Below, one piece after another: positions 1 through 7,707 of a stretch of 64,000 bases of DNA; the stretch's first letter is position 1, and each line of letters starts with the position of its first letter. The position numbers and the translations under genes are program-made. Source of the stretch: Anaerolineaceae bacterium (GTDB lineage Bacteria > Chloroflexota > Anaerolineae > Aggregatilineales > Phototrophicaceae); the NCBI GenBank assembly GCA_028818375.1, contig JAPPOB010000010.1, forward strand, positions 1,302,001 to 1,366,000. The letters are read 5' to 3'. A model generated the notes under the pieces. That model was not told the DNA's origin, searched no databases, and was given only the letters and a program-made list of their open reading frames with translations.

Positions 1-2
1 TG

Positions 3-830
3 GCCGGCGTCCGTCACGTGGTTGAAGTTCTGCCGGACGCGGAAGTCATCATCCCGCACATTGAGGGCGAAAACAACGTCAACCAGCTGCAGCAACATCT
101 CGAAATCCAGCGCATGTCCAAGAGCAAGGGCAACGTGGTGGACCCCGACGATCTGGTGGATCAATACGGCGCCGACACCGTGCGGGCCTACCTGATGTTC
201 GCTTTCGACTGGGAAAAGGGCGGGCCCTGGGACCCGGACGGCATTCGCGGGCCGCAACGTTGGCTGCAAGAGGTGTGGGGCCTGGTCTGCGCGGGCGCGC
301 CCGCCGGCCCCGGCGATGCCGACGTCGAACGCGAACTGGAGCGTCGCACGCAGGAGACCATTCGTCGCGTGACCGACGGCCTGCAACGCTTCCGCTTCAA
401 TACCTGCATCGCCTCCCTGATGGAACTGAAGAACGACCTGCGCGCGGCCCTGCGCTCGGGCGGCGTCGGCGCGACGGCCTGGGAGGAGATCCTGCGCACC
501 CAGCTGCTCCTGATGGCGCCCTTCACGCCGCACCTTGCCGAGGAGCTTTGGCAGCGCATCGGCGGGGATTACAGCATTCACACCCAGGCCTGGCCTGAAT
601 GGGATGAGGAAAAGGCGCGCGCCGACACCGTCGCGCTGGTGGTCATGGTCAATGGCCGGCCCCGCGGTGAAATGCAGGTTGAGGTGGATATCTCCCGCGA
701 GCAGGCGATCGCCACAGCCCTGGAAAGCGAGGGCGCGCAACGCATTCTGCGTGGGCGGGAGCCGCAAAAGGCCATCTTCATTCCGGCCCGCAGTGGGCAG
801 GAACCGAAGGTCAATCTGGTCGTTCGTTGA
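3..830 (+). CDS. leuS: Leucyl-tRNA synthetase, C-terminal part (5' end outside window)
   Basis: Class I aminoacyl-tRNA synthetase that charges tRNA-Leu in the cytoplasm. The reading frame is open from the window edge (AGVRHVVEV...), so only about 275 C-terminal residues are present. The class I signature lysine loop is visible as RMSKSKGN (a KMSKS variant), followed by the helical anticodon-binding domain (QTEE/TRRV-like helices, then LMAPFTPHLAEELW, typical of LeuRS) and the C-terminal small domain with the MVNGRPRGEMQV strand. It ends 27 bases before the convergent dnaA stop, with no clear hairpin terminator between them. Confidence 0.95.
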   Translation, partial: AGVRHVVEVLPDAEVIIPHIEGENNVNQLQQHLEIQRMSKSKGNVVDPDDLVDQYGADTVRAYLMFAFDWEKGGPWDPDGIRGPQRWLQEVWGLVCAGAPAGPGDADVERELERRTQETIRRVTDGLQRFRFNTCIASLMELKNDLRAALRSGGVGATAWEEILRTQLLLMAPFTPHLAEELWQRIGGDYSIHTQAWPEWDEEKARADTVALVVMVNGRPRGEMQVEVDISREQAIATALESEGAQRILRGREPQKAIFIPARSGQEPKVNLVVR

Positions 831-856
831 AGCGGAACGGAAGCGCGATGGTCGCC

Positions 857-2293
857 TTACTCGCCCTTGATGATGCGTTCGCGCAGGGCCAGCAACTCGT
901 AGCGAAAGGCCTCGTCCTCCTGCATCTGACCAGCGACCCGCTCATGACCGTGCATCGCCGTCGAATGGCTGCGCATGCCGAAGGCGCGCCCGATCTGCGG
1001 AAAGGAAGCCTCCGTCAGGTCGCGCGCCAGATACATGGCGACGTGACGCGCGCGGCTGATATGCCCCGAGCGATTCTTGCCGGTCAGGTCCATCACCGTC
1101 AGGTTGTGGGTGGCGGCCGTGGCGCTCAGCACCTGGTCGATGGTGATTTTCACCTGGCGCGCCCGCGCGCTTTCGTGTTGCTGCACCACGCGCCCGGCCG
1201 CCGTCGTGGAGAAGGGCTCGTCCGCCAGGTCCATGGTGGCCAGCATGCTGGTGAACAGGCCCTCCAGTTCGCGGATGCTGTTGCGGGCGCCATCCGCCAG
1301 CTTTTCGCTGATGGAGCGCGGCAAGCTGCGCCCCCGTTCCTGCGCCCAGCTTTCCACGATGGCCACGCGCGTCTCAAATTCCGGCAATTGAATGTCAATC
1401 ACCAGGCCGCCTTCAAAACGCGAGCGCAAGCGGTCTTCCAGCAGTTCCAGTTCGCTGGGGTGCCGGTCGGAGGCGACGACAATCTGCTTGTTGTCGATGT
1501 GCAGCGCGTTGAAGGTGTGGAAAAACTCCTCCTGCGTGCTTTCCTTGCCGGCGATGAACTGGATGTCGTCGATCAACAACAGGTCGACCGAGCGGTATTT
1601 TTCGCGGAACTGCGCGGTCGTGCGATAACGGATGGCATTGACCAGGTCGTTGATGAAACCCTCGGAAGGGATGTAGAGCGCGCGGAAGTTCGATTGCTGG
1701 CTTTCATTGGCGATGGCCTGCAACAAGTGCGTCTTGCCCAAACCCACGCCGCCGTAAATGACGAAAGGGTTGTAGCGGGCCGCCGGTTCTTCGGCGACGG
1801 CGCGGGCGGCCGAATAAAGCATCATGTTGGCATTGCTGGTCACAAAGCGGTCGAAGGTGTAGCGCGGGTTGAGGTGACTCTCCGGCAACTCGCCCTGCGG
1901 CGGCTTGCCGACCTTCCGGTTGGTCCGGTCTGGTTGTTTCATGGTCGGCGGGTCGAAAATTGGCCCTATATTCTCGCCCCTGTTGCCGCTGCCGTTCCGG
2001 CTCTCATCGGCGCGCCACACCTCGAAGCGCAGCTCGACTTCCGTGCCGTAGACGTCACGCAGAACGCGGCGTACGCTGCGATAAAGGCGATGCTGCAGGT
2101 TGTCGCGCGCGAAGCTGTTGCGTACCCCGATGGTGAAGGTGCTCACGCCCTGGCCGTCGGCCGCGTTCTCGCAACCCAGGAACACGGTGTCGCGCAACCA
2201 GGTGTCAAAATTGCCACGGTCCAGCTGGATCTCCAACTGGTTCAACGTGGTTTTCCAGGCTTCCTGTGGGTCCACGGTATGGGTCTCAAACAT
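857..2293 (-). CDS. dnaA: Chromosomal replication initiator DnaA
   Basis: The 478-aa protein has the DnaA layout: N-terminal domain I (first ~80 residues, W-rich helices), a short disordered linker (~95-140), the AAA+ domain III with Walker A GGVGLGKTH at about 181-189 and Walker B LLLIDDIQF, and domain IV with the DNA-binding helix GMRSHSTAMHGHERV, which replaces the more usual GGRDHTTV. It opens replication origins by binding DnaA boxes and ATP. The ATG at 2293 is preceded by a good promoter but only a weak ribosome-binding site. No cluster of DnaA boxes lies on either side, so the origin may be elsewhere. leuS and dnaA converge. Confidence 0.97.
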   Translation of the reverse strand: MFETHTVDPQEAWKTTLNQLEIQLDRGNFDTWLRDTVFLGCENAADGQGVSTFTIGVRNSFARDNLQHRLYRSVRRVLRDVYGTEVELRFEVWRADESRNGSGNRGENIGPIFDPPTMKQPDRTNRKVGKPPQGELPESHLNPRYTFDRFVTSNANMMLYSAARAVAEEPAARYNPFVIYGGVGLGKTHLLQAIANESQQSNFRALYIPSEGFINDLVNAIRYRTTAQFREKYRSVDLLLIDDIQFIAGKESTQEEFFHTFNALHIDNKQIVVASDRHPSELELLEDRLRSRFEGGLVIDIQLPEFETRVAIVESWAQERGRSLPRSISEKLADGARNSIRELEGLFTSMLATMDLADEPFSTTAAGRVVQQHESARARQVKITIDQVLSATAATHNLTVMDLTGKNRSGHISRARHVAMYLARDLTEASFPQIGRAFGMRSHSTAMHGHERVAGQMQEDEAFRYELLALRERIIKGE

Positions 2294-2367
2294 GCGCCAC
2301 GCCAGCGACTACGGAGCATTAATGGGGGCGCGGCCGGCTGCGAAGGCCAACGCTGTCTTGCCACGAT

Positions 2368-2397
2368 AGTATAGCGCAGGGGAACGATGATGGTCAA
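2368..2397 (-). promoter_or_regulatory. Promoter of dnaA
   Basis: On the minus strand TTGACC (2397-2392) is separated by 18 bases from TATACT (2373-2368), a near-consensus housekeeping sigma promoter. Transcription would start near 2361, giving a leader of about 70 bases before the dnaA ATG. Confidence 0.7.
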
Positions 2398-2441
2398 AAT
2401 CGTCAGGGTCTGGCCACAGAAACGCGAAGCGCATACAAATG

Positions 2442-2470
2442 TTGTGTATCGCCTTGCCTTTTGTTAGAAT
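2442..2470 (+). promoter_or_regulatory. Promoter of the spoVS-like gene
   Basis: TTGTGT at 2442-2447 and TAGAAT at 2465-2470 are separated by 17 bases. The spoVS-like ATG follows at 2522, with a GGGGGAA ribosome-binding site at about 2514-2520. This promoter and the dnaA promoter are divergent. Confidence 0.65.
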
Positions 2471-2521
2471 GGAGAAAGTTTATTCGCTGTTGACTTTGCA
2501 ACCATCCAGCCGGGGGGAACG

Positions 2522-2890
2522 ATGTTCGATGACCCGCACGACCACACGCTTCCACCGCAATATCCGGCAGATGAACCGGAAGATGATGAGCAGGAAGCGC
2601 ACGAACCCCGGGTCAGCGTAATCAAGGTCTCTTCCCGCTCCCGTTCAACATCCGTCGCCGGCGCCATCGCCGCGGTGATGCGCGAGCATCGTTTCGCCGA
2701 AGTGCAGGCCATCGGCGCCGGCGCCGTGAACCAGGCCGTCAAGGCCCTGGCCATTTGTCGCGGTTACCTCGAACAGGACGAGATTGACATCGTCTGCACA
2801 CCCATGTTCACCGAGGTCAATATCGACGGCCAGGAACGTACGGCGTTACGTTTCACTGTTGAACCGCGACCGGGCAGTGACGACGCCTGA
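2522..2890 (+). CDS. SpoVS-like Alba-superfamily protein
   Basis: 122 aa. Residues ~35-120 match the stage V sporulation protein S family (VIKVSSRSRSTSVAGAIAAV, then GAGAVNQAVKALAICRGYL), a small Alba-like nucleic-acid-binding fold. The first ~33 residues are an acidic, proline-rich extension (DDPHDHT...EDDEQE) that the Bacillus protein lacks. SpoVS homologues are widespread in non-sporulating bacteria, where their role is unclear, so no sporulation function is implied. The 3' end overlaps the convergent holB gene by 45 bases. The start is supported by the upstream GGGGGAA and a good promoter. Confidence 0.88.
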   Translation: MFDDPHDHTLPPQYPADEPEDDEQEAHEPRVSVIKVSSRSRSTSVAGAIAAVMREHRFAEVQAIGAGAVNQAVKALAICRGYLEQDEIDIVCTPMFTEVNIDGQERTALRFTVEPRPGSDDA

Positions 2891-3898
2891 CCCCTGGTCG
2901 TTCTGCAGGCCCGGATAATCCAGCAACATCACTTCCAGCGCCAGGCGCAGTTGCATGTTGCTGCGCAGGTTGGCCAGTAGCCGACGCGTCGCCACCAGCG
3001 CCACGCGGATCTCGTCGGCCTGCAAGTCCCTGGCCCGCCGCGACAGCGCCTCGCCGCGATCGCTGTTGACGGGCGGCACCTGACTGCCCCTGGCCAGCAG
3101 CAACAGGTCGCGCCACAGGGATTGCCACTGCTCCAGGGTGAGTCGCAGTTCCGGGCGGGAGCGGCGCGCCAGTTTCTCCGCCAGCGCAAATCGACCGGCG
3201 CGGTCTCCGTCGAGGCAAGCTTCCAAGGTGTCCAGCGCTTCCGCCCGTTGCTCCAGCATGGCCGCGTCTTCCAGTGCCCGCAGCGCCCAGCCGACCCGTC
3301 CGCCACTGAGGCGGGCCAGCAGGGTCGCGCGTTCTTCCGGGGCGCCGCGTTGCAGCAGGGCGCCGTACAGATCGTCAAAGGGCAGCGGACGCAGCGCCAG
3401 TTGTTGACAGCGACTGCTGATCGTGGGCAGCAGGGCCCGGACCGACGTGGCGACCAGGATCAGCACGGCCCCGGGCGCGGGTTCTTCCAGAGTTTTGAGC
3501 AGGGCATCCTGGGCCCGGGGCTGCGCGCGCTCGAAATCGCGAAAGATGGCGACGCGCCGCCGGCCCTCCCAGGGCTTCAACGCCAGGTTACGCAACGCGT
3601 CACGGATGGCGTCGATGCGCAGGGCCGCGCCTTCCTCCGGCTGTACCTGCAGCAGGTCAGGGTGATTGCCGTTGCGGATACGCCGGCAGGCGCTGCAAAC
3701 CTGACAGGGCCGGCTTTCCGGCGCCTCCGCATGACAATTGAGCGCCATGGCGAAGCTGAGCGCCAGCGTGGCGCGTCCCAGACCCTCCGCCCCGGTGATC
3801 AGCCAGGCGTGGTGCAGACGGCCATGTTGCAGGCCCTGCCGCAAGCGGCGAACGGCGTGGCCGTGCCCGATGACCGGCCAGTCGTGGCCGGCGTCCAC
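2846..3898 (-). CDS. holB: DNA polymerase III delta-prime subunit
   Basis: The 350-aa protein is a clamp-loader subunit that helps load the beta sliding clamp. Visible features: a degenerate Walker A loop GAEGLGRAT (Arg in place of the catalytic Lys, as is common in delta'), a four-cysteine zinc module (ALNC...CQVCSAC, ~53-71), the GNHPDLL segment, LLKTLEEP and the SRC arginine-finger motif ISSRCQQL. It is the third gene in a minus-strand run (DUF368, DinB, holB) and starts 1 base after the DinB stop. Its 3' end overlaps the spoVS-like gene tail to tail. It could be confused with DnaX, but the length and the missing Walker lysine favour delta'. Confidence 0.9.
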   Translation of the reverse strand: MDAGHDWPVIGHGHAVRRLRQGLQHGRLHHAWLITGAEGLGRATLALSFAMALNCHAEAPESRPCQVCSACRRIRNGNHPDLLQVQPEEGAALRIDAIRDALRNLALKPWEGRRRVAIFRDFERAQPRAQDALLKTLEEPAPGAVLILVATSVRALLPTISSRCQQLALRPLPFDDLYGALLQRGAPEERATLLARLSGGRVGWALRALEDAAMLEQRAEALDTLEACLDGDRAGRFALAEKLARRSRPELRLTLEQWQSLWRDLLLLARGSQVPPVNSDRGEALSRRARDLQADEIRVALVATRRLLANLRSNMQLRLALEVMLLDYPGLQNDQGSGVVTARSRFNSET

Positions 3899-3899
3899 G

Positions 3900-4373
3900 T
3901 CAACCCTGCGCGGCCAGGGTCTCGCGGATCTGGTCCAGATGGTTCAGGCCGTGCCGCGAATACCCCTGGACCATGTCCCCGATTGTCGATTCGCCGTAGA
4001 GCGGTGAAACGATACTGCGCGCCAACTGCTCGTCACTGAGGGTCTCGGCCAGAGACGCCCAGCGCTCCTGCAGACCGTCCAGCAGGACCAGCGACGGTTC
4101 TATCGGCATGCCATGTGCCTCGGCCGTATCCGCCCACTTGTCCTGGTCAAAGCTGGCGACCGTTGGCCGGTCCTCGGTGAGCGCCATCTTGATGCGCATA
4201 AAGACGTTCATGTTCGTATCGGCCAGGTGATGCACGTTCTGGGCGACGTTCCACTCCCCTTCCACAAAGTGGGTCGTCAACTGTTCCTCGTCCAGCCCCT
4301 CGACCAGCGCGCGCAGTTGCAGCGGCAACCCGCGAATCCAGGTGATGTACTGTGCTTTCCCGGTCTGGTCCAT
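3900..4373 (-). CDS. DinB-family four-helix metal-binding protein
   Basis: 157 aa, the usual length for DinB/YfiT-like proteins. The three metal-ligand histidines typical of the fold can be placed: one in EWNVAQNVHHLADT (~40-53) and two in YSRHGLNHLDQIRE near the C-terminus. Family members include thiol transferases (bacillithiol or mycothiol linked) and damage-induced proteins of unknown activity; the substrate here cannot be told. It sits 1 base upstream of holB, so the two are probably co-transcribed. An upstream GGAG (from ggagaggagcg) supports the ATG at 4373. Confidence 0.82.
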   Translation of the reverse strand: MDQTGKAQYITWIRGLPLQLRALVEGLDEEQLTTHFVEGEWNVAQNVHHLADTNMNVFMRIKMALTEDRPTVASFDQDKWADTAEAHGMPIEPSLVLLDGLQERWASLAETLSDEQLARSIVSPLYGESTIGDMVQGYSRHGLNHLDQIRETLAAQG

Positions 4374-4441
4374 GCTGCGCTCCTCTCCTCTCGTCGGCAG
4401 TCAATGATGCCGGATTTCGAGACTTTGGCGAATCGCACCCG

Positions 4442-5404
4442 TCAGACTGGCACTCCGGCTTCCGCCCGTCGCGCGTAACGGCTGAAGACCGTCACCGCCG
4501 CGAAGCCCGCCAGCAACAGCAGCAGCGCCGGCCACAGGGTTTCCGCCTGCGGCGCGAGATTGGCTTCCTGCAGACAGCGAAAGCAGCGAAAGTCGCCGTG
4601 TCGGTCCAGGTCACTGGCTACGCATGTCTTCCACGGCCAGATCTTCCAGAGGGACCCGATCATGAAGCCCACCAGCGTGGCGATGGTCGTTTGCGGTCGG
4701 TTGCGCAGCAGCCAGCCCAGCAGACGCGAAAAGATGACGATGCCCACGACGGAGCCTGCCGCCACTGTGAGCAACGTGCCGAAGTCACGCTCGCTGGCGG
4801 CGCGCAAGACCTGATCGTACTGCCCCAGGATCAGCAGGATGAAGGATCCGGAGATGCCCGGCAGAATCATGGCGCAGATGGCCACCATGCCCGCTACGAA
4901 CAAATTCACAGTCGTCGCCTCGGCGCTGGCCGGCACCAGGTTGACGACCGCAAAGGCGACGAGCGCGCCGGCGAGCAACGCCGTCGCCGTGGCCGGTGAA
5001 CGGCGCAGATGCGCTCCCACCGCCAGAATGGAGGCCAGCACCAGGCCGAAGAAAAAGGCGAAGAGGTGGACCCTCCCGACGGGGTCCTCCAGTGTGCCGC
5101 TCAGGAAGCCGGCCAGGCCGAAAATCGCCGTCAGGATGCCCAGCCACAGAGTGAGCAGGAAGCGCAGCGGAATCTGCCGTTCCAGCGCGCCCAGGCGCAG
5201 GCGCAGGGCCAGGCGCAAGGCCTCCAGATTGAAGGCGCGTAGTCCGTCCAGCAGGTCCTGGTACACGCCCGTCACAAAGGCCATCGTGCCGCCCGAAACG
5301 CCGGGCACCAGGTCCGCCGCGCCCATGGCGCAACCCGTCAGAAACAGGCGCGCGTAGGCCGTGGCGCTGCGTGGCCGCGAAAGTGTCCTGCGCTCCTCCG
5401 CCAT
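4442..5404 (-). CDS. DUF368 membrane protein, candidate undecaprenyl-phosphate translocase
   Basis: About 320 aa, polytopic. Two related motifs, AADLVPGVSGGTMAFVTGVY near the N-terminus and MILPGISGSFILLILGQY in the second half, are the inverted-repeat signature of the DUF368 family. Members (PopT) have been reported to recycle undecaprenyl phosphate across the cytoplasmic membrane for wall and polysaccharide synthesis; assignment of that role here is by family only. The reading frame is open to 5464, but ATG 5404 is chosen because AGGGAG lies five bases upstream. The adjacent divergent GDP-mannose dehydratase fits a surface-sugar context. Confidence 0.82.
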   Translation of the reverse strand: MAEERRTLSRPRSATAYARLFLTGCAMGAADLVPGVSGGTMAFVTGVYQDLLDGLRAFNLEALRLALRLRLGALERQIPLRFLLTLWLGILTAIFGLAGFLSGTLEDPVGRVHLFAFFFGLVLASILAVGAHLRRSPATATALLAGALVAFAVVNLVPASAEATTVNLFVAGMVAICAMILPGISGSFILLILGQYDQVLRAASERDFGTLLTVAAGSVVGIVIFSRLLGWLLRNRPQTTIATLVGFMIGSLWKIWPWKTCVASDLDRHGDFRCFRCLQEANLAPQAETLWPALLLLLAGFAAVTVFSRYARRAEAGVPV

Positions 5405-5553
5405 GTCAACTCCCTGACTGCTTCCCTGGCGCGGCATCATGCCTGCGCCTGAGCCAGGGGTCAATGGCCGACAACACTCGCTCTGCCCTGCCGGGGCTGG
5501 AAAACAGGCGTCGCTCCGTTATCATGGTCCGGTCGCAGCGGGAGACTGGCAAC

Positions 5554-6570
5554 ATGGCAAGAACGGCCTTCATCACCGGCATCACAGGTCAGGACGGTTC
5601 CTTGCTGGCGGAATTGCTGCTGGGAAAGGGTTATCGCGTCGTGGGCCTGGCGCGCCGCTCCACCAACTACCACTACCCCAATATCGCCCACCTGGCCGGT
5701 CGCATTGAACTGGAATACGGCGACCTGCTGGACGCCGTCGCCCTCGCCTCCATCATCCAGCGGCAGCGTCCGGACGAGGTCTATCATCTCGCCGCGCAGT
5801 CCGTCCCCGGCGACAGCTGGAGCCAGCCGCTGGTCACCGGCGAGATCACGGCCCTCGGCACGGTGCGCATGCTGGAGGCCGTGCGCCAGCACAAACCCGA
5901 CGCCCGCTTCTACCAGGCCACCAGCCGCGAAATCTACGGCGGGGTGCCGGTGGAAGTCGTCGATGAGGACACGCCCTTCCACGCCAACAACCCCTACGGC
6001 ATCGCCAAGCTTTACGCCCACCAGATGGCCGTCAACTACCGTGAATCCTGGGACATGTTCGTCTGCGCCGGCATGCTCTTCAACCACGAGAGCCCGCGCC
6101 GCGGCCTGCACTTCGTCACGCGCAAGGTGACCATGGGCGCGGCCTGCATCCACCTTGGCATCAAGGAACCGCCGCTCAACGAGGCCGGCCAGCCGCTGGT
6201 GCAGGACGGTCAGCTGCAAATGGGTAACCTCGACGCCTGGCGCGACTGGGGCTACGCGAAGGAATACGTCGAGGCCATGTGGCTGATGCTGCAGCAGGAC
6301 GAGGCGCGCGATTACGTCATCGGCACCAACACCGCCTACAGCATCCGCGATCTCTGTCGCGTGGCCTTCGCCCACGTCGGCCTCGACTGGGAGCAGCACG
6401 TCGTCTCCGCCGACCAGTTCCTGCGCCCCACGGAGATCTTCGCCCAGCGCGGCAACCCGGCGCGCGCGAAGGCCGACCTGGGCTGGGAACCGCGCGTCGG
6501 CTTCGAGGAACTCATCCGCATGATGGTCGACGCCGACCTTAAGCTGCTGGTCGGGCAGGGACGCACGTAG
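5554..6570 (+). CDS. gmd: GDP-mannose 4,6-dehydratase
   Basis: 338 aa from ATG 5554, which has GGGAGA eight bases upstream; the open frame extends further 5' but that part is not conserved-looking. Converts GDP-D-mannose to GDP-4-keto-6-deoxy-D-mannose, precursor of fucose or rhamnose in surface glycans. Seen: Rossmann motif TGITGQDGS, RRSTNYHYPNI, the catalytic ATSREIYG region, NPYGIAKLYAHQ carrying the Tyr and Lys of the SDR active site, and the family signature NHESPRRGLHFVTRK. The second-step GDP-keto-hexose epimerase/reductase is not in the window. Related epimerases are the main alternative, but the signature is specific. Confidence 0.9.
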   Translation: MARTAFITGITGQDGSLLAELLLGKGYRVVGLARRSTNYHYPNIAHLAGRIELEYGDLLDAVALASIIQRQRPDEVYHLAAQSVPGDSWSQPLVTGEITALGTVRMLEAVRQHKPDARFYQATSREIYGGVPVEVVDEDTPFHANNPYGIAKLYAHQMAVNYRESWDMFVCAGMLFNHESPRRGLHFVTRKVTMGAACIHLGIKEPPLNEAGQPLVQDGQLQMGNLDAWRDWGYAKEYVEAMWLMLQQDEARDYVIGTNTAYSIRDLCRVAFAHVGLDWEQHVVSADQFLRPTEIFAQRGNPARAKADLGWEPRVGFEELIRMMVDADLKLLVGQGRT

Positions 6571-6598
6571 GTCCGGGGCGCCGCTGCGACGGGATCAC

Positions 6599-6628
6599 TT
6601 GCCCGAAGCCAACCCTTCTCCCTATAAT
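6599..6628 (+). promoter_or_regulatory. Promoter of vsr
   Basis: TTGCCC (6599-6604), an 18-base spacer, then a perfect TATAAT (6623-6628). The vsr ATG is 40 bases downstream, so the gene has its own promoter despite following gmd on the same strand. Confidence 0.6.
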
Positions 6629-6668
6629 CCTGTCATCACGTCCATTCCACGCGCCACCGGAGGCCGGC

Positions 6669-7139
6669 ATGACCGACGTGGTCAGTCCGCAGGTGCGCAG
6701 CCGAATGATGTCCGGCATCCGGGGCAAGAACACCCGGCCCGAACTGTTCATCCGCCGCAGCCTCCACCGACTCGGCTATCGCTATCGCCTGCACCGCAGG
6801 GACTTGCCCGGCAAGCCCGATCTGGTCCTGTCGCGCTATCGCGCCGTCATCTTCGTCAACGGCTGCTTCTGGCACGGCCACGACTGCCATCTCTTCAAGT
6901 GGCCCTCCAGCCGCGCTGACTGGTGGCGCGCCAAGATCACGAAGACGCGCGAAACCGACGCCGCCAGCCGTCAGGCCCTGGCGGCGATGGGCTGGCGTAT
7001 TCTGGAGGTCTGGGAATGCGCGTTGAAAGGCCGCACACGCCAGCCGCTGGAGCAAGTCATCGCAGAAATTGACGCCTGGCTGCCCTCAGACAACCGCAGT
7101 CTGGTGGTCCGCGGTCGGGAGGACGAGGGGCCCCTATAG
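6669..7139 (+). CDS. vsr: Very-short-patch repair endonuclease (Vsr), orphan
   Basis: 156 aa. Vsr nicks 5' of the T in T:G mismatches made by deamination of 5-methylcytosine. Diagnostic segments are all present: RSRMMSGIRGKNTRPE at the N-terminus, the catalytic Asp in PGKPDLVL, and FVNGCFWHGHDCHLFKWP with the Cys/His/Cys zinc ligands plus a later Cys in VWECALKG. The start has GGAGG eight bases upstream. Vsr genes normally sit beside a cytosine-5 methyltransferase; none is encoded in this window. The reading frame is intact, so it is probably functional. Confidence 0.93.
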   Translation: MTDVVSPQVRSRMMSGIRGKNTRPELFIRRSLHRLGYRYRLHRRDLPGKPDLVLSRYRAVIFVNGCFWHGHDCHLFKWPSSRADWWRAKITKTRETDAASRQALAAMGWRILEVWECALKGRTRQPLEQVIAEIDAWLPSDNRSLVVRGREDEGPL

Positions 7140-7586
7140 CGCTGCCAGCGCCCGTTTGACGCTGTTTTTCGGGCTGACGTTCACTTGCGCGTCTTCGACC
7201 ACACCGTCGGCGCCGATCACCCAGTGCGAGCGAATGACGCCCATGTACTTGTTGCCGTACATCGAACGCTCGCCCCATGCCCCCCAGGCCTCCAGCACCT
7301 CGTGCTGCGGGTCGCTGAGCAGGTCGAAGGGAAAGCCTTCGTCATCGATCCACTGGCGCAGCGCCGGCGGCTCGTCCGGGCTGAGCCCCAGCACGATCGC
7401 ATCGCCGGCCTCCACCTGCGGGTAGTTGTCGCGGAAGCCGCAGGCCTGGGTGGTGCAGCCGGGCGTGGCGGCCTTCGGGTAGGCGAACAGGATGACGCGC
7501 CGGCCGCGCAGGTCGACCAGGCGCACGCTCTCGCCATCCTGATTAAGCAGTTCGAAATCCGGCGCCACTTCACCGATCGCGGGCAT
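7134..7586 (-). CDS. bcp: PrxQ/Bcp-type peroxiredoxin (cysteine form)
   Basis: 150 aa from ATG 7586, which has AGGAGA six bases upstream (the open frame extends 56 codons further but that part is not protein-like). Thiol peroxidase reducing H2O2 and organic peroxides, using thioredoxin. The active site TPGCTTQACGFRD has the peroxidatic Cys44 and the resolving Cys49, the CxxxxC spacing of atypical two-Cys PrxQ. It lies just downstream of a second, TGA-containing paralogue in the same direction; Cys44 aligns exactly with that TGA. It has its own promoter. The 3' end overlaps vsr by 6 bases. Confidence 0.93.
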   Translation of the reverse strand: MPAIGEVAPDFELLNQDGESVRLVDLRGRRVILFAYPKAATPGCTTQACGFRDNYPQVEAGDAIVLGLSPDEPPALRQWIDDEGFPFDLLSDPQHEVLEAWGAWGERSMYGNKYMGVIRSHWVIGADGVVEDAQVNVSPKNSVKRALAAL

Positions 7587-7614
7587 GATCTTCTCCTGTC
7601 TGGTCGCTGCGGGA

Positions 7615-7643
7615 ATTGTGACTCGCGCCTGGCGGCGCGGCAA
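7615..7643 (-). promoter_or_regulatory. Promoter of the cysteine peroxiredoxin
   Basis: TTGCCG (7643-7638), 17-base spacer, CACAAT (7620-7615) on the minus strand, 29 bases before the ATG. It lets this gene be expressed independently of the upstream selenoperoxiredoxin operon. Confidence 0.5.
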
Positions 7644-7707
7644 GGCCCTCTGCGCGCGCCCGCCCCTGAAGGGCCGACGATTCAGGTCGCCCGCCTTGCC
7701 CGGCACT

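Noticed and set aside
827..2374. Open frame of 515 codons on the plus strand opposite dnaA
   Set aside because: It is an antisense shadow of dnaA in GC-rich DNA; it contains no recognisable domain while dnaA has all its motifs.
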